Shown: positions 25,764 to 33,713 of the stretch, one piece after another
How positions within the stretch are numbered: position 1 is the stretch's first letter
Layout: the number at the start of each line of letters is the position of its first letter
Assembly: GCF_003700275.1 (NCBI RefSeq)
Contig: NZ_RBRE01000012.1
Coordinates: 1-52,039, forward strand
DNA length: 52,039 bases
Source of the DNA: Pseudomonas cichorii
Lineage (GTDB): Bacteria; Pseudomonadota; Gammaproteobacteria; Pseudomonadales; Pseudomonadaceae
Reading direction: 5' to 3'
Notes under the pieces: model-generated
The model's database searches: none
Told to the model about the DNA's origin: nothing
Seen by the model: the letters and a program-made list of their open reading frames with translations, nothing else
Made by a program: the position numbers and the translations under genes

Positions 25764-26878
25764 GTCGACGTCTCCAGCACGCCAGCCGCTTGCCCGACCG
25801 TGCCGTCGTTGGGGATACCTTGCACGCCGCGCAGCAGATCACGGGACGTGATCACGCCCACCACCTGGTCATTGTTGACCACGCTGATCGCATCGAGACT
25901 GGAAGCCATCGTCAAACCGATCAGTTCGTTGATGTCGGCCTCGGTCGAAGCCTTGGGCAATGGCGCCAGATCACAGCCCGGATGCGCCGCCTGAAACGCC
26001 GCCACCGGCGTCATCAGCGAATGCGCCTTGACCAGATGCAGCCTGGAAATACCTGCCACAAACTCGGCCACATAATCATCAGCCGGATTGAGCACGATGT
26101 CTTCAGCGGTACCGACCTGAATGATTACCCCATCCTTCATGATCGCAATCCGGTCACCAATGCGGATCGCCTCGTCCAGATCATGGGTAATGAATACGGC
26201 AGACTTGCCCAGATCCTTGGTGAGCTGGCGGAACTCGTCCTGCAATTGCCGACGGATCAGCGGGTCGAGCGCACTGAAAGGTTCGTCCATCAGGATCACT
26301 TCGGGGTTGGCCGTAATCGCCCGTGCCAGCCCGACCCGTTGCTGCATGCCGCCAGACAGCTCGTTGGGATAGCGTGAAGCCCAGTCGCTCAGGCCGACCT
26401 TGGCCAGTGCCCGCTCCGCCACCTGATAACGCTCGGCCTTGCCAACACCCTGGACCTCCAGCCCGAAGGCGGTGTTTTCCAGCACCGTACGATGGGGAAG
26501 CAAGGCAACGCTCTGGAACACCATGCCGATATTGCGCGCCCTGACCTCCCGCAGTTGCGCGGGAGACAGTGCGGAAAGATCGTTGCCCTTGACCAGCACC
26601 TTGCCGGAACTGGGCGTTATCAAGCGATTGAGCAATCTGATAAGGGTGGACTTGCCACTGCCCGACAAGCCCATGATGCAAAAGATCTCGCCACGACGAA
26701 CCTGGAGACTGACATCGGAAACCCCGACCACGCATCCGTATTCCTGCAGGATGCGGGTTTTACTGAGCCCCTTCTGTACCACTGCCTCCATTGCTGCCCT
26801 GGAGTTCTGCCCGAAGATCTTCCAGACAGACTGACAATCGACCAGCACTTCGTTGGCGTCTACTTTGACCGTATTCAT
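25760..26878 (-). CDS. Quaternary-amine/betaine ABC transporter ATPase with CBS tail (ProV/OpuAA type)
   Basis: A 372-residue ATPase. Walker A is GLSGSGKST (residues 70-78), the signature is LSGGMQQR, and Walker B is VILMDEPFSALDP with the switch histidine in VFITHDLDE. The N-terminal helix and long GLSKTRILQEYGCVVGV insert are typical of ProV/OpuAA. The tail from about residue 290 is one degenerate CBS unit ending ISVVNNDQVVGVITSRDLLRG. Such tails sense ionic strength in OpuA, though in catabolic importers they may be inert. Confidence 0.94.
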   Translation of the reverse strand: MNTVKVDANEVLVDCQSVWKIFGQNSRAAMEAVVQKGLSKTRILQEYGCVVGVSDVSLQVRRGEIFCIMGLSGSGKSTLIRLLNRLITPSSGKVLVKGNDLSALSPAQLREVRARNIGMVFQSVALLPHRTVLENTAFGLEVQGVGKAERYQVAERALAKVGLSDWASRYPNELSGGMQQRVGLARAITANPEVILMDEPFSALDPLIRRQLQDEFRQLTKDLGKSAVFITHDLDEAIRIGDRIAIMKDGVIIQVGTAEDIVLNPADDYVAEFVAGISRLHLVKAHSLMTPVAAFQAAHPGCDLAPLPKASTEADINELIGLTMASSLDAISVVNNDQVVGVITSRDLLRGVQGIPNDGTVGQAAGVLETST

Positions 26879-26960
26879 TGTTAAGCCTATTGAACCAGTT
26901 CACTGGTTTTTCTATTTATCCAATGGAACACACAACGCGGCAGTTAAAGAAAAACATGAC

Positions 26961-27812
26961 TTATGGTTTTTTAATGTTGCCCCAGCGTTTCAGCAGATCG
27001 GCGTGATTGTCCGTCCAGCCCTTGATGGCCTGCTCCATTGTCTTGCCGTCCTTGACCTGACCGTTGATGGCGGTGATGTCGGCCAGCGGAACATAGACAC
27101 TGGCAATGACTTCACGGGCATGCGGGTATTCCTGAGAGAAGCCTTTGTGGCCGATCCAGTAATAACCTTGTGGTGGCGGGAATATGCCTTTGGGGTCCTT
27201 GAGGAACTTGAGGTCGAACTTCTGCATCATCCAGGACGGTTCCCATACCGTTACTGCAACCCACTCCTTGCGGTCGATGGCCGATTTCAATGCAGCGGTC
27301 ATGGCCGCGGTACTGCCTTCGACCAGTTTCAGTTTTATGCCGTATTCCTTGACCGCGCTGGTGGCATCACTCATCAACCCCGAGCCCGGTTCGATACCGA
27401 TGACACGGGAGCCAAACTTATCGGCGTTATCATTGAGTTGTTCAAGCGAGTCGATATCGACATATTTAGGAACGGCGATGGCCTGATAAAGGCCATAGGA
27501 AACCGGGGAGATTTTTTCCAGGCGATTCTTGTTGCGGTTCCAGTAATCCTGGGCGGCGTAATCGGTTTGCGAAGCCAGGACCTGAATATCACCCTTGCTC
27601 AAGGCTGCATAAGCAATGCCCCATTCGGAAAACTCAATGACCTTGACGCTATAGCCGGAGTCTTCAAGTGCCTTTTTGGTAATACCGGTAATGGGCGTCA
27701 AATCCTCCCAGGACAATGTCCCCACGGTAATGGTCTTTTCTTCAGCGTGAACGGGCAGCATGACCATGCCCATCAGCGCGACCGCACAAACTGCCTTCCA
27801 AATCTTTTTCAT
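26961..27812 (-). CDS. Quaternary-amine-type ABC transporter substrate-binding protein (OpuAC family)
   Basis: A 283-residue periplasmic binding protein. Residues 1-23 form a Sec signal peptide (MKKIWKAVCAVALMGM...HA). The mature protein begins EEKTITVGTLSWEDLTPITG. Tryptophans at LSWEDL, TVWEPSWM and YWIGHKG are candidates for the aromatic cage that holds a quaternary ammonium group. It is the first gene of the importer operon, 82 bp before the ATPase, and lies 123 bp after an FCD regulator on the same strand. Ligand candidates are proline betaine, hydroxyproline betaine, carnitine or choline; sequence alone does not decide. Confidence 0.9.
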   Translation of the reverse strand: MKKIWKAVCAVALMGMVMLPVHAEEKTITVGTLSWEDLTPITGITKKALEDSGYSVKVIEFSEWGIAYAALSKGDIQVLASQTDYAAQDYWNRNKNRLEKISPVSYGLYQAIAVPKYVDIDSLEQLNDNADKFGSRVIGIEPGSGLMSDATSAVKEYGIKLKLVEGSTAAMTAALKSAIDRKEWVAVTVWEPSWMMQKFDLKFLKDPKGIFPPPQGYYWIGHKGFSQEYPHAREVIASVYVPLADITAINGQVKDGKTMEQAIKGWTDNHADLLKRWGNIKKP

Positions 27813-27935
27813 GGCGTTCCTCGATCTACGTTTGCATTTGTTTTTATCAACTTCCAGACAATGGAAGCCCGTGGTGTGAAACGTGAAGCTCACCCTCTGG
27901 TTTATTGCGTAGTTACAACCGCACCGCTTCTGATG

Positions 27936-28622
27936 TCATTCCATCGAAAAGGGCAGGTCTGCTTTCATCCCTTCAGGGGCAATGAACATCTCCATGTTTT
28001 CGCGAGAAAGTTCCCAATGCTCAAACACCAGATCAACGACGGCACTTTCGTCGCGATTCTCGATGGCCACGATAAACGCATCGTGATGTTCGGCAGAAAG
28101 TTGCAGGCGTTGCTCGGTGTCCTCGTCGCGAGGACGGAAAAAGGTATGGCCGATACGGGCATGATCGATCAGCAGCCTTTCCAGACTGGGTTCCAGATAT
28201 TGATTGCCGGCCATTTCACCCATGATGGCGTGGAAGCGATTGTTCTCCACCACCATCGTCAACGCATCGCGCGACAGTGTCGCCGCACGGAATCGCTGCT
28301 GGGTTTCCTTGAGGTCCTGCAACTGACGAGCCTTGAAGTTCTGCACAGCCAGACGGCCAATCGCGGCATACACCATCGGCGCAACCAGAAAGAAATTGCG
28401 CAACGTCGAGTGGTTCATGGCAATCACCCGGGCGCCACGGTTCTCCCTGATGTCGATATAGCCCTCGCCGGCCAGACGCCGAAATATTTCCCGCACCGGC
28501 GTTCTGGAAAGCCCGTAACGCTCACTGATCGCCACTTCATCCAGAGCCTCGTCGGGGTCCAGTTCCATGGTCAGAATCTGACGTTTCAGGTCGTCATAAA
28601 GAGTGCTTTTGCCGCTTTTCAC
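27936..28622 (-). CDS. GntR-family regulator, FadR/FCD subfamily (importer-linked)
   Basis: A 228-residue regulator with wHTH (LKRQILTMELDPDEALDEVAI, then ERYGLSRTPVREIFRRLAGEG) and an FCD domain with candidate metal-site histidines in NNRFHAIMG and SAEHHDAFIVAIE. It is a paralogue of the FCD regulator at 21944-22666. It directly precedes the binding-protein gene and may be co-transcribed or autoregulated. The palindrome TGTATACA upstream is a likely operator. The pair brackets the importer and the GlxA regulator, implying one control circuit with two related repressors. Confidence 0.92.
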   Translation of the reverse strand: MKSGKSTLYDDLKRQILTMELDPDEALDEVAISERYGLSRTPVREIFRRLAGEGYIDIRENRGARVIAMNHSTLRNFFLVAPMVYAAIGRLAVQNFKARQLQDLKETQQRFRAATLSRDALTMVVENNRFHAIMGEMAGNQYLEPSLERLLIDHARIGHTFFRPRDEDTEQRLQLSAEHHDAFIVAIENRDESAVVDLVFEHWELSRENMEMFIAPEGMKADLPFSME

Positions 28623-28717
28623 AAAGACCTCCAGGACCGGTCAATCCGTGCTGACAGCTTGTTGTTGAATCCAGATTCGCACGGGTCGCCAGCACCGTCA
28701 ATGCTTTGTATTTCTTA

Positions 28718-28725
28718 TGTATACA
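28718..28725. promoter_or_regulatory. Candidate operator for importer-linked FCD regulator
   Basis: Perfect palindrome TGTATACA in an AT-rich stretch about 96 bp upstream of the regulator start, resembling the TNGTATACNA core bound by FCD-GntR proteins. Binding is inferred. Confidence 0.4.
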
Positions 28726-28992
28726 CAGTAAATACTATAAAAATACGACTGGAGAATTGACTAAACTCTTTAAAAACAGAAGGTTATAAAAAGGCCGGGA
28801 ATGAGGAGTGGTCGCTAACAGGAATGTTTCCTGTCGCAGATTGAACACCCTGCGCCGAGGGGTTCAAACAGAACAAACGAAGGGGATGTCCGAGAACGTC
28901 GCTGACGCGACTGAGGGCGACTGTAGCGGATGAACTCGTTCATCCTGCCTTTCCGACACCCCTACAAGCAGAGGTAAACGTCCAGGAGCAAA

Positions 28993-29017
28993 GCGCCGCA
29001 CGATTGGTGCGCGGCGC
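28993..29017 (-). terminator. Hairpin past the aldo-keto reductase gene
   Basis: GCGCCGC (28993-28999) and GCGGCGC (29011-29017) with an 11-nt loop, 29 bp beyond the stop of the gene at 29046-29909. On the minus strand a short T-run follows (TTTGC). On the plus strand AATTTT follows, so orientation is uncertain. Confidence 0.45.
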
Positions 29018-29045
29018 AATTTTCCCGAGGCTGGAGCTAGTCACC

Positions 29046-29909
29046 TCAAGCCAGTGCATCCAGTTCGGCCAGCAACTGCGGTGCAATCTCCAACTCGCTG
29101 GCGCTCAGGTTTTCACGCAAGTGAGCCACCGACGAAGTGCCTGGAATCAGCAGGATATTCGGGGAACGCTTGAGCAACCACGCCAGTGCGACGCACAGCG
29201 GCGAGGCGCCCACACGAGAAGCGACGCTGGAAAGGGTTTCCGATTGCAGCGGCGAGAACCCGCCTAAAGGGAAGAACGGCACATAAGCAATACCTTGCGC
29301 AGCCAGATCGGCAATCAGCACCTCGTCGCTGCGATGCGACAGGTTGTAGTGGTTCTGCACACAGGCGACCCTGGCAATGCCCTGCGCCTGCTTGATCTGC
29401 GAGGCCGTGACGTTGCTTAGCCCCAGGTGCCGAATCAAACCCTGCTGTTGCAGTTCGGCCAACGTGGTGAATTGCTCCTCGATACAGTCTTCAGCCGGAG
29501 CATTTTGCGTGCCCCAGGCACGGAAGTTCACTACATCCAGAACATCCAGCTTCAGATTGCGCAGGTTACTGTGAACACAGCCAATCAGGTCGGCAGCACT
29601 TTGCGTGGGCAGCCATGAAGCATCGTTGCCGCGCAGAACACCAACCTTGGTGACGATCACCAGGTTATCGGCGTAAGGGTGCAGCGCCTGCTGAATCAAC
29701 CTGTTGGTAAAATGCGGTCCGTAGAAATCGGCGGTATCGATGTGATTCACGCCGCACGCCAATGCCTCGCGCAAAACGGCAATTGCCGCCTGCGGATCCT
29801 TGGGGGGGCCATATACATGAGGACCTGCCAATTGCATCGAGCCGTAGCCCATGCGGTTGACGGTTCGGTCGCCGAGTAAAAACGTACCTGCCTTGCTGGC
29901 GTCGCTCAT
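29046..29909 (-). CDS. Aldo/keto reductase, YdbC-like, with catalytic His replaced
   Basis: A 287-residue TIM-barrel reductase. D58 and Y63 (NHIDTADFY) and K88 (VTKVG) are present. The usual tetrad histidine position reads VVNFRAWG, giving Arg (R130) instead of His when aligned to YLHAWD of the reductase at 12666. The YdbC-type subfamily is known to share the VVN-hydrophobic-R motif, so this is a family trait, not damage. GAGG precedes the ATG at 29907-29909. It is divergent from a LysR gene with a 102-bp promoter region. Confidence 0.9.
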   Translation of the reverse strand: MSDASKAGTFLLGDRTVNRMGYGSMQLAGPHVYGPPKDPQAAIAVLREALACGVNHIDTADFYGPHFTNRLIQQALHPYADNLVIVTKVGVLRGNDASWLPTQSAADLIGCVHSNLRNLKLDVLDVVNFRAWGTQNAPAEDCIEEQFTTLAELQQQGLIRHLGLSNVTASQIKQAQGIARVACVQNHYNLSHRSDEVLIADLAAQGIAYVPFFPLGGFSPLQSETLSSVASRVGASPLCVALAWLLKRSPNILLIPGTSSVAHLRENLSASELEIAPQLLAELDALA

Positions 29910-30011
29910 CTGTTTTGCCTCTATCTGATCAGTATGTGAAGCCACTATAAATATTGACGACTGACCTGATAATCCGCTGCAATCAGCACAGGTCGTACGG
30001 GAGAGCGAACA

Positions 30012-30908
30012 GTGGCAACTGACATTCAGGACTTGCTGGCATTTGTGGCGGTGGTCAACGCCGGAGGTTTTCGCGAGGGTGCCAGAACCAGCGGCAAATC
30101 CGCGTCGAGCCTGAGTGATGCGGTGCGGCGCATGGAGGCGCGACTGGGTGTGCGCCTGCTCAATCGCACCACGCGCAGCGTGACGCCGACCGAGGCCGGC
30201 ACCAGATTGATGGAACGCATAGTGCCGGCGCTGGGCGAAGTCGAAGCCGCCCTGGATGTGGTCAACGACTTTCGTGACCGGCCGTCCGGCACGCTCAGGC
30301 TGAACGTGCCGCTGAGTGCCGCGCGGGTGATATTGCCGTCGATCATTACCCCGTTCCTGCAAACCTATCCCGATATCCGCCTGGAAGTGATTGCCGAGGA
30401 AAGCTTTGTCGATGTGCTCGCGGCGGGCTGTGATGCCGGCATTCGCTACGATGAGCGCCTGGAACAGGACATGATCGCGATCCCTGTCGGGCCGCGTATT
30501 CAACGCTGTGCGACAGCAGCCTCTCCAGCGTATCTGAACGCCCATGGCCGCCCCGAACATCCACGCGATTTGCTTGAGCACGCCTGCCTGCGCGGCAGAT
30601 TTCCCAGCGGGGTCATGCCGGGCTGGGAATATGAACGCAATGGCGAAGTGATCTGTGTCGAGCCCAGCGGCCCGTTGGTGGTCCGGATCGGCGGCGCAAT
30701 GGATATGGCCATCCAGACGGCCATCGATGGACTCGGGATTGTCTACCTGTTCGAGGACTGGCTGCGACCGCATCTGGACAGCGGCGCACTGGAACCGATA
30801 CTCGAACCCTGGTGGCAGAACTTCTCGGGGCCGTTTCTCTATTACCCCGGACGCCGCTACCTGCCCTCGCCCTTGCGGGCTTTTATCGACTTCATCAAGG
30901 CCCACTGA
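30012..30908 (+). CDS. LysR-family transcriptional regulator
   Basis: A 298-residue regulator with GTG start (GGGAGAG upstream). The HTH region GFREGARTSGKSASSLSDAV is LysR-like, followed by RMEARLGVRLLNRTTRSVTPTEAG and an effector domain. It is divergent from the YdbC-like aldo-keto reductase and is the probable regulator of that gene. On the opposite strand the whole gene is free of stops, which produces a spurious 619-codon frame fused to the reductase. Confidence 0.92.
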   Translation: MATDIQDLLAFVAVVNAGGFREGARTSGKSASSLSDAVRRMEARLGVRLLNRTTRSVTPTEAGTRLMERIVPALGEVEAALDVVNDFRDRPSGTLRLNVPLSAARVILPSIITPFLQTYPDIRLEVIAEESFVDVLAAGCDAGIRYDERLEQDMIAIPVGPRIQRCATAASPAYLNAHGRPEHPRDLLEHACLRGRFPSGVMPGWEYERNGEVICVEPSGPLVVRIGGAMDMAIQTAIDGLGIVYLFEDWLRPHLDSGALEPILEPWWQNFSGPFLYYPGRRYLPSPLRAFIDFIKAH

Positions 30909-30980
30909 AAAGCAGCTGGTTCACCCTGATCGCATCCGGACAAGGTGAACCATCGCTCAAGGCAGATCGATTCGGTGTAC

Positions 30981-31904
30981 TTACTCGATACTCAGCACGA
31001 CCTTGCCCCGTGCCCGCCCTGAAGTCTGACGTGCCCAGGCCGCGTCGAACGCGGCAAAAGGCAATGCGCGATCAATAACCACCTGCACGCCATTTTCAGC
31101 GATAAAGGTCACCAGCTCGCCGAGTTGATCGGCATAGGGCTTGGCGTAAAAGATACCAGCAGTCACCCCGTAGACCTGAGCAGCGGCCTGATCAGGCGGC
31201 ATTACCGTGGAGACAAGCCGGCCTCTTTTGCGCAGCACCTTGAAGGAGCGAGAAAGAGTCTCACCCCCCACCAGATCCAGCACCACATCGACGTCGGAAA
31301 CAGCAGTCGTGAAGTCTTCGGCCTTGTAATCGATTACCTGATCAGCACCGAGACGACGCACCAGTTCAAGACCATCACCCGAAGCAGTAGCGATGACCCG
31401 GGCACCCGCCTTGTGGGCGAACTGAACGGCAAAAGTGCCTACACCTCCGGCACCGGCATGAATCAACACCGTTTCACCACGCTTGAGGCCTGCGCCAGAA
31501 AACAGCGCGTGCCAGGCGGTGATCGCTGCGGTAGGAATTGCCGCACCTTCTACCGCCGACAAGCTCTGCGGCCAGCGCACACAGGCGCTGGCAGACACTG
31601 CGGCAAATTCGCCCAAGCCACCGCTGGTACCGGCATCCGCCCAGGCAATCACCTTATCGCCTGGTTGCCATTGGCTGACCGCCGAACCGACATGTTCCAC
31701 GGTGCCGGAAAAGTCGGTGGCAAGAGTCAGCGGCAGCTTGATATCAAAGAACTGTGCGGCGAACCCGGACACCACCAGCGCATCGAGCGGGTTGAGCGCC
31801 GCAGCCTGAACCCGGACCAGAATTTCATCCGGGGCAATAACCGGTACGGACACTGTTTTTTCAGCGGGAACATCGTTATAGGCATCGATGCGAATGGCTT
31901 TCAT
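30981..31904 (-). CDS. Quinone-oxidoreductase-type MDR (zinc-free alcohol dehydrogenase family)
   Basis: A 307-residue NADPH-dependent medium-chain reductase. The N-terminal GroES-like fold contains ALNPLDALVVSGF and LATDFSGTVEHVGSAV. The Rossmann motif is HAGAGGVGTFAVQFA. No zinc-ligand pattern is seen, as in quinone oxidoreductases. It follows the TetR gene on the same strand with a 59-bp gap and probably forms an operon with it. Substrates are likely quinones or alpha,beta-unsaturated carbonyls. Confidence 0.92.
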   Translation of the reverse strand: MKAIRIDAYNDVPAEKTVSVPVIAPDEILVRVQAAALNPLDALVVSGFAAQFFDIKLPLTLATDFSGTVEHVGSAVSQWQPGDKVIAWADAGTSGGLGEFAAVSASACVRWPQSLSAVEGAAIPTAAITAWHALFSGAGLKRGETVLIHAGAGGVGTFAVQFAHKAGARVIATASGDGLELVRRLGADQVIDYKAEDFTTAVSDVDVVLDLVGGETLSRSFKVLRKRGRLVSTVMPPDQAAAQVYGVTAGIFYAKPYADQLGELVTFIAENGVQVVIDRALPFAAFDAAWARQTSGRARGKVVLSIE

Positions 31905-31963
31905 GGGCGATTTTCTCCTGATAAAACGCAAGGGCAACGGGATTACGACCGGGGGCATTCGGG

Positions 31964-32623
31964 CTACGTACGCGCACCCGCAGCACCATGCAGAAAGGTG
32001 TGCACGGCACTGGCAACAAGACGGTCGAGCTTGTCGGCCGAAAGGTCTGAGGGAATCAGCCCGACGATGGCGCGTAACTTGAGATCGCTGGACACCATGC
32101 TGACGAATTGCACCGCCAGCATCTCGGACGGGATGTGGCTGGCAAGCCTGGGTTGCGGCAAAGCCTGCTGAGTGGAAATCCAGTTCGCCAATAGCTCGAT
32201 GACCTTCTGGTAACTGCACGCCAACATGGCCTGAGCGATTTCGGGAAAGCGTTTGCCTTCGGTGGTCAGCAGGCGATGCACTGCCAGCGTGCGAGGCGAC
32301 AGTGCGATACGTACCAGCTCAAGACCAAAGGCCGACAGCACACGTTCGGTGTCTAGTCCCTGAATGTTCATTTGTTCGAGGGGTTTGGCCATCTCAGCGC
32401 AGATATGCATCATCGCAGCCTCGAACAGCCCTTCCTTGCCGCCAAAATGGCAGTAGATATTACGTCGCGATCCACCAACCCGCGCAATCAGGTCCTCGAC
32501 AGCCACCGCTTCAAAACCACGCTCCAGAAACAGCTCGGCAGCGACCACGGTCAGGCTTTCGACCCGTTGTGCGCCTTTTGCAGTGCGATGAGTGCTGGAG
32601 GTTGTGTCGCGCTGTACGGCCAT
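31964..32623 (-). CDS. TetR-family transcriptional regulator
   Basis: A 219-residue repressor. The HTH runs through VVAAELFLERGFEAVAVEDLIARVGGSRRNIYCHFGGKEGLF, and the C-terminal helical domain is of the AefR type by length. The ATG at 32623 begins MAVQRDTTSS. A good palindrome lies 24 bp upstream, which supports autoregulation. The reductase gene follows closely, so it is the likely target. Confidence 0.9.
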   Translation of the reverse strand: MAVQRDTTSSTHRTAKGAQRVESLTVVAAELFLERGFEAVAVEDLIARVGGSRRNIYCHFGGKEGLFEAAMMHICAEMAKPLEQMNIQGLDTERVLSAFGLELVRIALSPRTLAVHRLLTTEGKRFPEIAQAMLACSYQKVIELLANWISTQQALPQPRLASHIPSEMLAVQFVSMVSSDLKLRAIVGLIPSDLSADKLDRLVASAVHTFLHGAAGART

Positions 32624-32646
32624 GAGTCGATGCCTTTGGATCAATT

Positions 32647-32664
32647 TGGTACGGTACGTTACCA
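32647..32664. promoter_or_regulatory. Candidate TetR operator
   Basis: TGGTACGGTACGTTACCA: near-perfect 18-bp dyad with outer arms TGGTA/TACCA, directly upstream of the TetR gene. AT-rich flanks would fit the promoter. Confidence 0.55.
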
Positions 32665-32769
32665 CACCAAATAAATTTAAAAAGCCCCCCCCCTGCATGC
32701 ATTTGTCTCAAGTCACGAACAAATAGCCAGCGATACGGTTGTCGAAGATTGAAGACCTGATTTCAGCAA

Positions 32770-33465
32770 TCAAGCCAGCAACTCGGTAATCCACTGCACC
32801 TGCCGGGCAATATCCTGCACCCGCTCTTCGGGTACGGCCTGCCGCGCCCGGGCGAAGTCGGCCAGCGTTTTCTGCTTCTGGCGCAACATGCGCTGCCACT
32901 TGAGCAGAAATGCCGGGCTGCGAGCCTGCATCTGCAACGGACCGAAATACAGCTCCTCGGCGCAATACAGCACCGGGCCGGAACGCTCGGCGACGATGAT
33001 CTCGTAGTCGAAACGGTTTTCCTGCAACACCTCTTCACAGAGGATGCGATAGCCATTGTCCATCAGCCATTGGCGCAGCGGCTGCTCGCCGCCGTTGGGC
33101 TGCATGATCAGAAGCTCCTGACCACTCAGATGCGCATGACCGCTGTCGAGAATATCGCGGATCGTCTCACCGCCCATGCCGCAGAGACTGATCGCCGTGA
33201 TTCCGTCCCCCGGCTCGATTGCCGCCAGACCATTGGCCAGGCGCACACTAATCTGCTCGTCCAGCTCGTTCTCGCGCACCGAACGTTGCGCCGCATGGAA
33301 CGGCGTCAACGCCACCTCCCCCGCCACCGCCGCCACGACCACACCACGACGCACCAGCGCCACCGGCAGATAGCCGTGATCCGAGCCGATATCAGCCAGG
33401 CGCGCGCCCATCGGCACATGCGCCGCCACACGTTCCAGGCGCATGGATAAGGTTTGTTCGTTCAA
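32770..33465 (-). CDS. trmK: tRNA (adenine-N1-)-methyltransferase TrmK family (COG2384)
   Basis: A 231-residue SAM-dependent methyltransferase. The SAM motif is LADIGSDHGYLPVALVRRG, followed by GITAISLCGMGGETIRDIL and LIMQPNGGEQPLRQWL, the TrmK signature including the NPPY-like position (QPNGG). TrmK methylates A22 in tRNA in Bacillus; the Pseudomonas substrate is inferred. I chose a TTG start at 33465 (LNEQTLSMRLERV) since AAGGAT lies at the right distance; an internal ATG seven codons later has no site. The longer frame upstream is non-coding. Confidence 0.87.
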   Translation of the reverse strand: MNEQTLSMRLERVAAHVPMGARLADIGSDHGYLPVALVRRGVVVAAVAGEVALTPFHAAQRSVRENELDEQISVRLANGLAAIEPGDGITAISLCGMGGETIRDILDSGHAHLSGQELLIMQPNGGEQPLRQWLMDNGYRILCEEVLQENRFDYEIIVAERSGPVLYCAEELYFGPLQMQARSPAFLLKWQRMLRQKQKTLADFARARQAVPEERVQDIARQVQWITELLA

Positions 33466-33558
33466 GGGGTATCCTTTTTTACGCGGCGGTCGGGAGTGTG
33501 CCGCGGACCGGGGCAGGATTCTGGGCGGGGATGGAGTGGATTTCAAGTTGGGGGGTTA

Positions 33559-33713
33559 GGCTTTGTACGAAAAGTCGGCGAGCGAAGGTCAGGCAAGGCA
33601 AAAACAGGCGAGGAACGGTCGGAGTCGCGCTCGACTTTACGTGTTGTAAATGAGCATTCCGAGCCTGTTTTTAACGCAGCATCACCGAGCACAGCCACTT
33701 TTCGTACAAAGCC
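33559..33713. mobile_element. MITE-like element with TA flanks
   Basis: A 155-bp element ends in perfect 17-bp inverted repeats GGCTTTGTACGAAAAGT, flanked on both sides by TA (33557-33558 and 33714-33715), as if TA were the duplicated target. A second inverted block, AAAAACAGGC (33600-33609) and GCCTGTTTTT (33663-33672), lies inside, so the whole can fold into an imperfect hairpin. No transposase frame fits. TA duplication is typical of IS630/Tc1-mariner-type mobilisation. The right end lies within the GST coding sequence. Confidence 0.65.

Larger units (their letters stand above)
28623..29045. other. 423-bp intergenic region with operator palindrome, REP fragment and hairpin
   Basis: No gene is visible. 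The regulator-proximal part is AT-rich and holds the palindrome TGTATACA (28718-28725), a candidate site for the FCD regulator. Around 28924-28950 a short REP-like dyad (GGATGAACTCGTTCATCC) is present. At 28993-29017 a 7-bp stem (GCGCCGC/GCGGCGC) lies just past the stop of the aldo-keto reductase gene and may be its terminator. Confidence 0.5.

Noticed and set aside
26853..28760. 635-codon open frame on the plus strand
   Set aside because: It lies opposite the binding-protein gene and the FCD regulator, both well supported; it has no domain or ribosome site.
29910..30905. N-terminal extension that would make a 619-residue aldo-keto reductase
   Set aside because: The extra part is antisense to a LysR gene and carries no domain. 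A proper start with GAGG lies at 29909.
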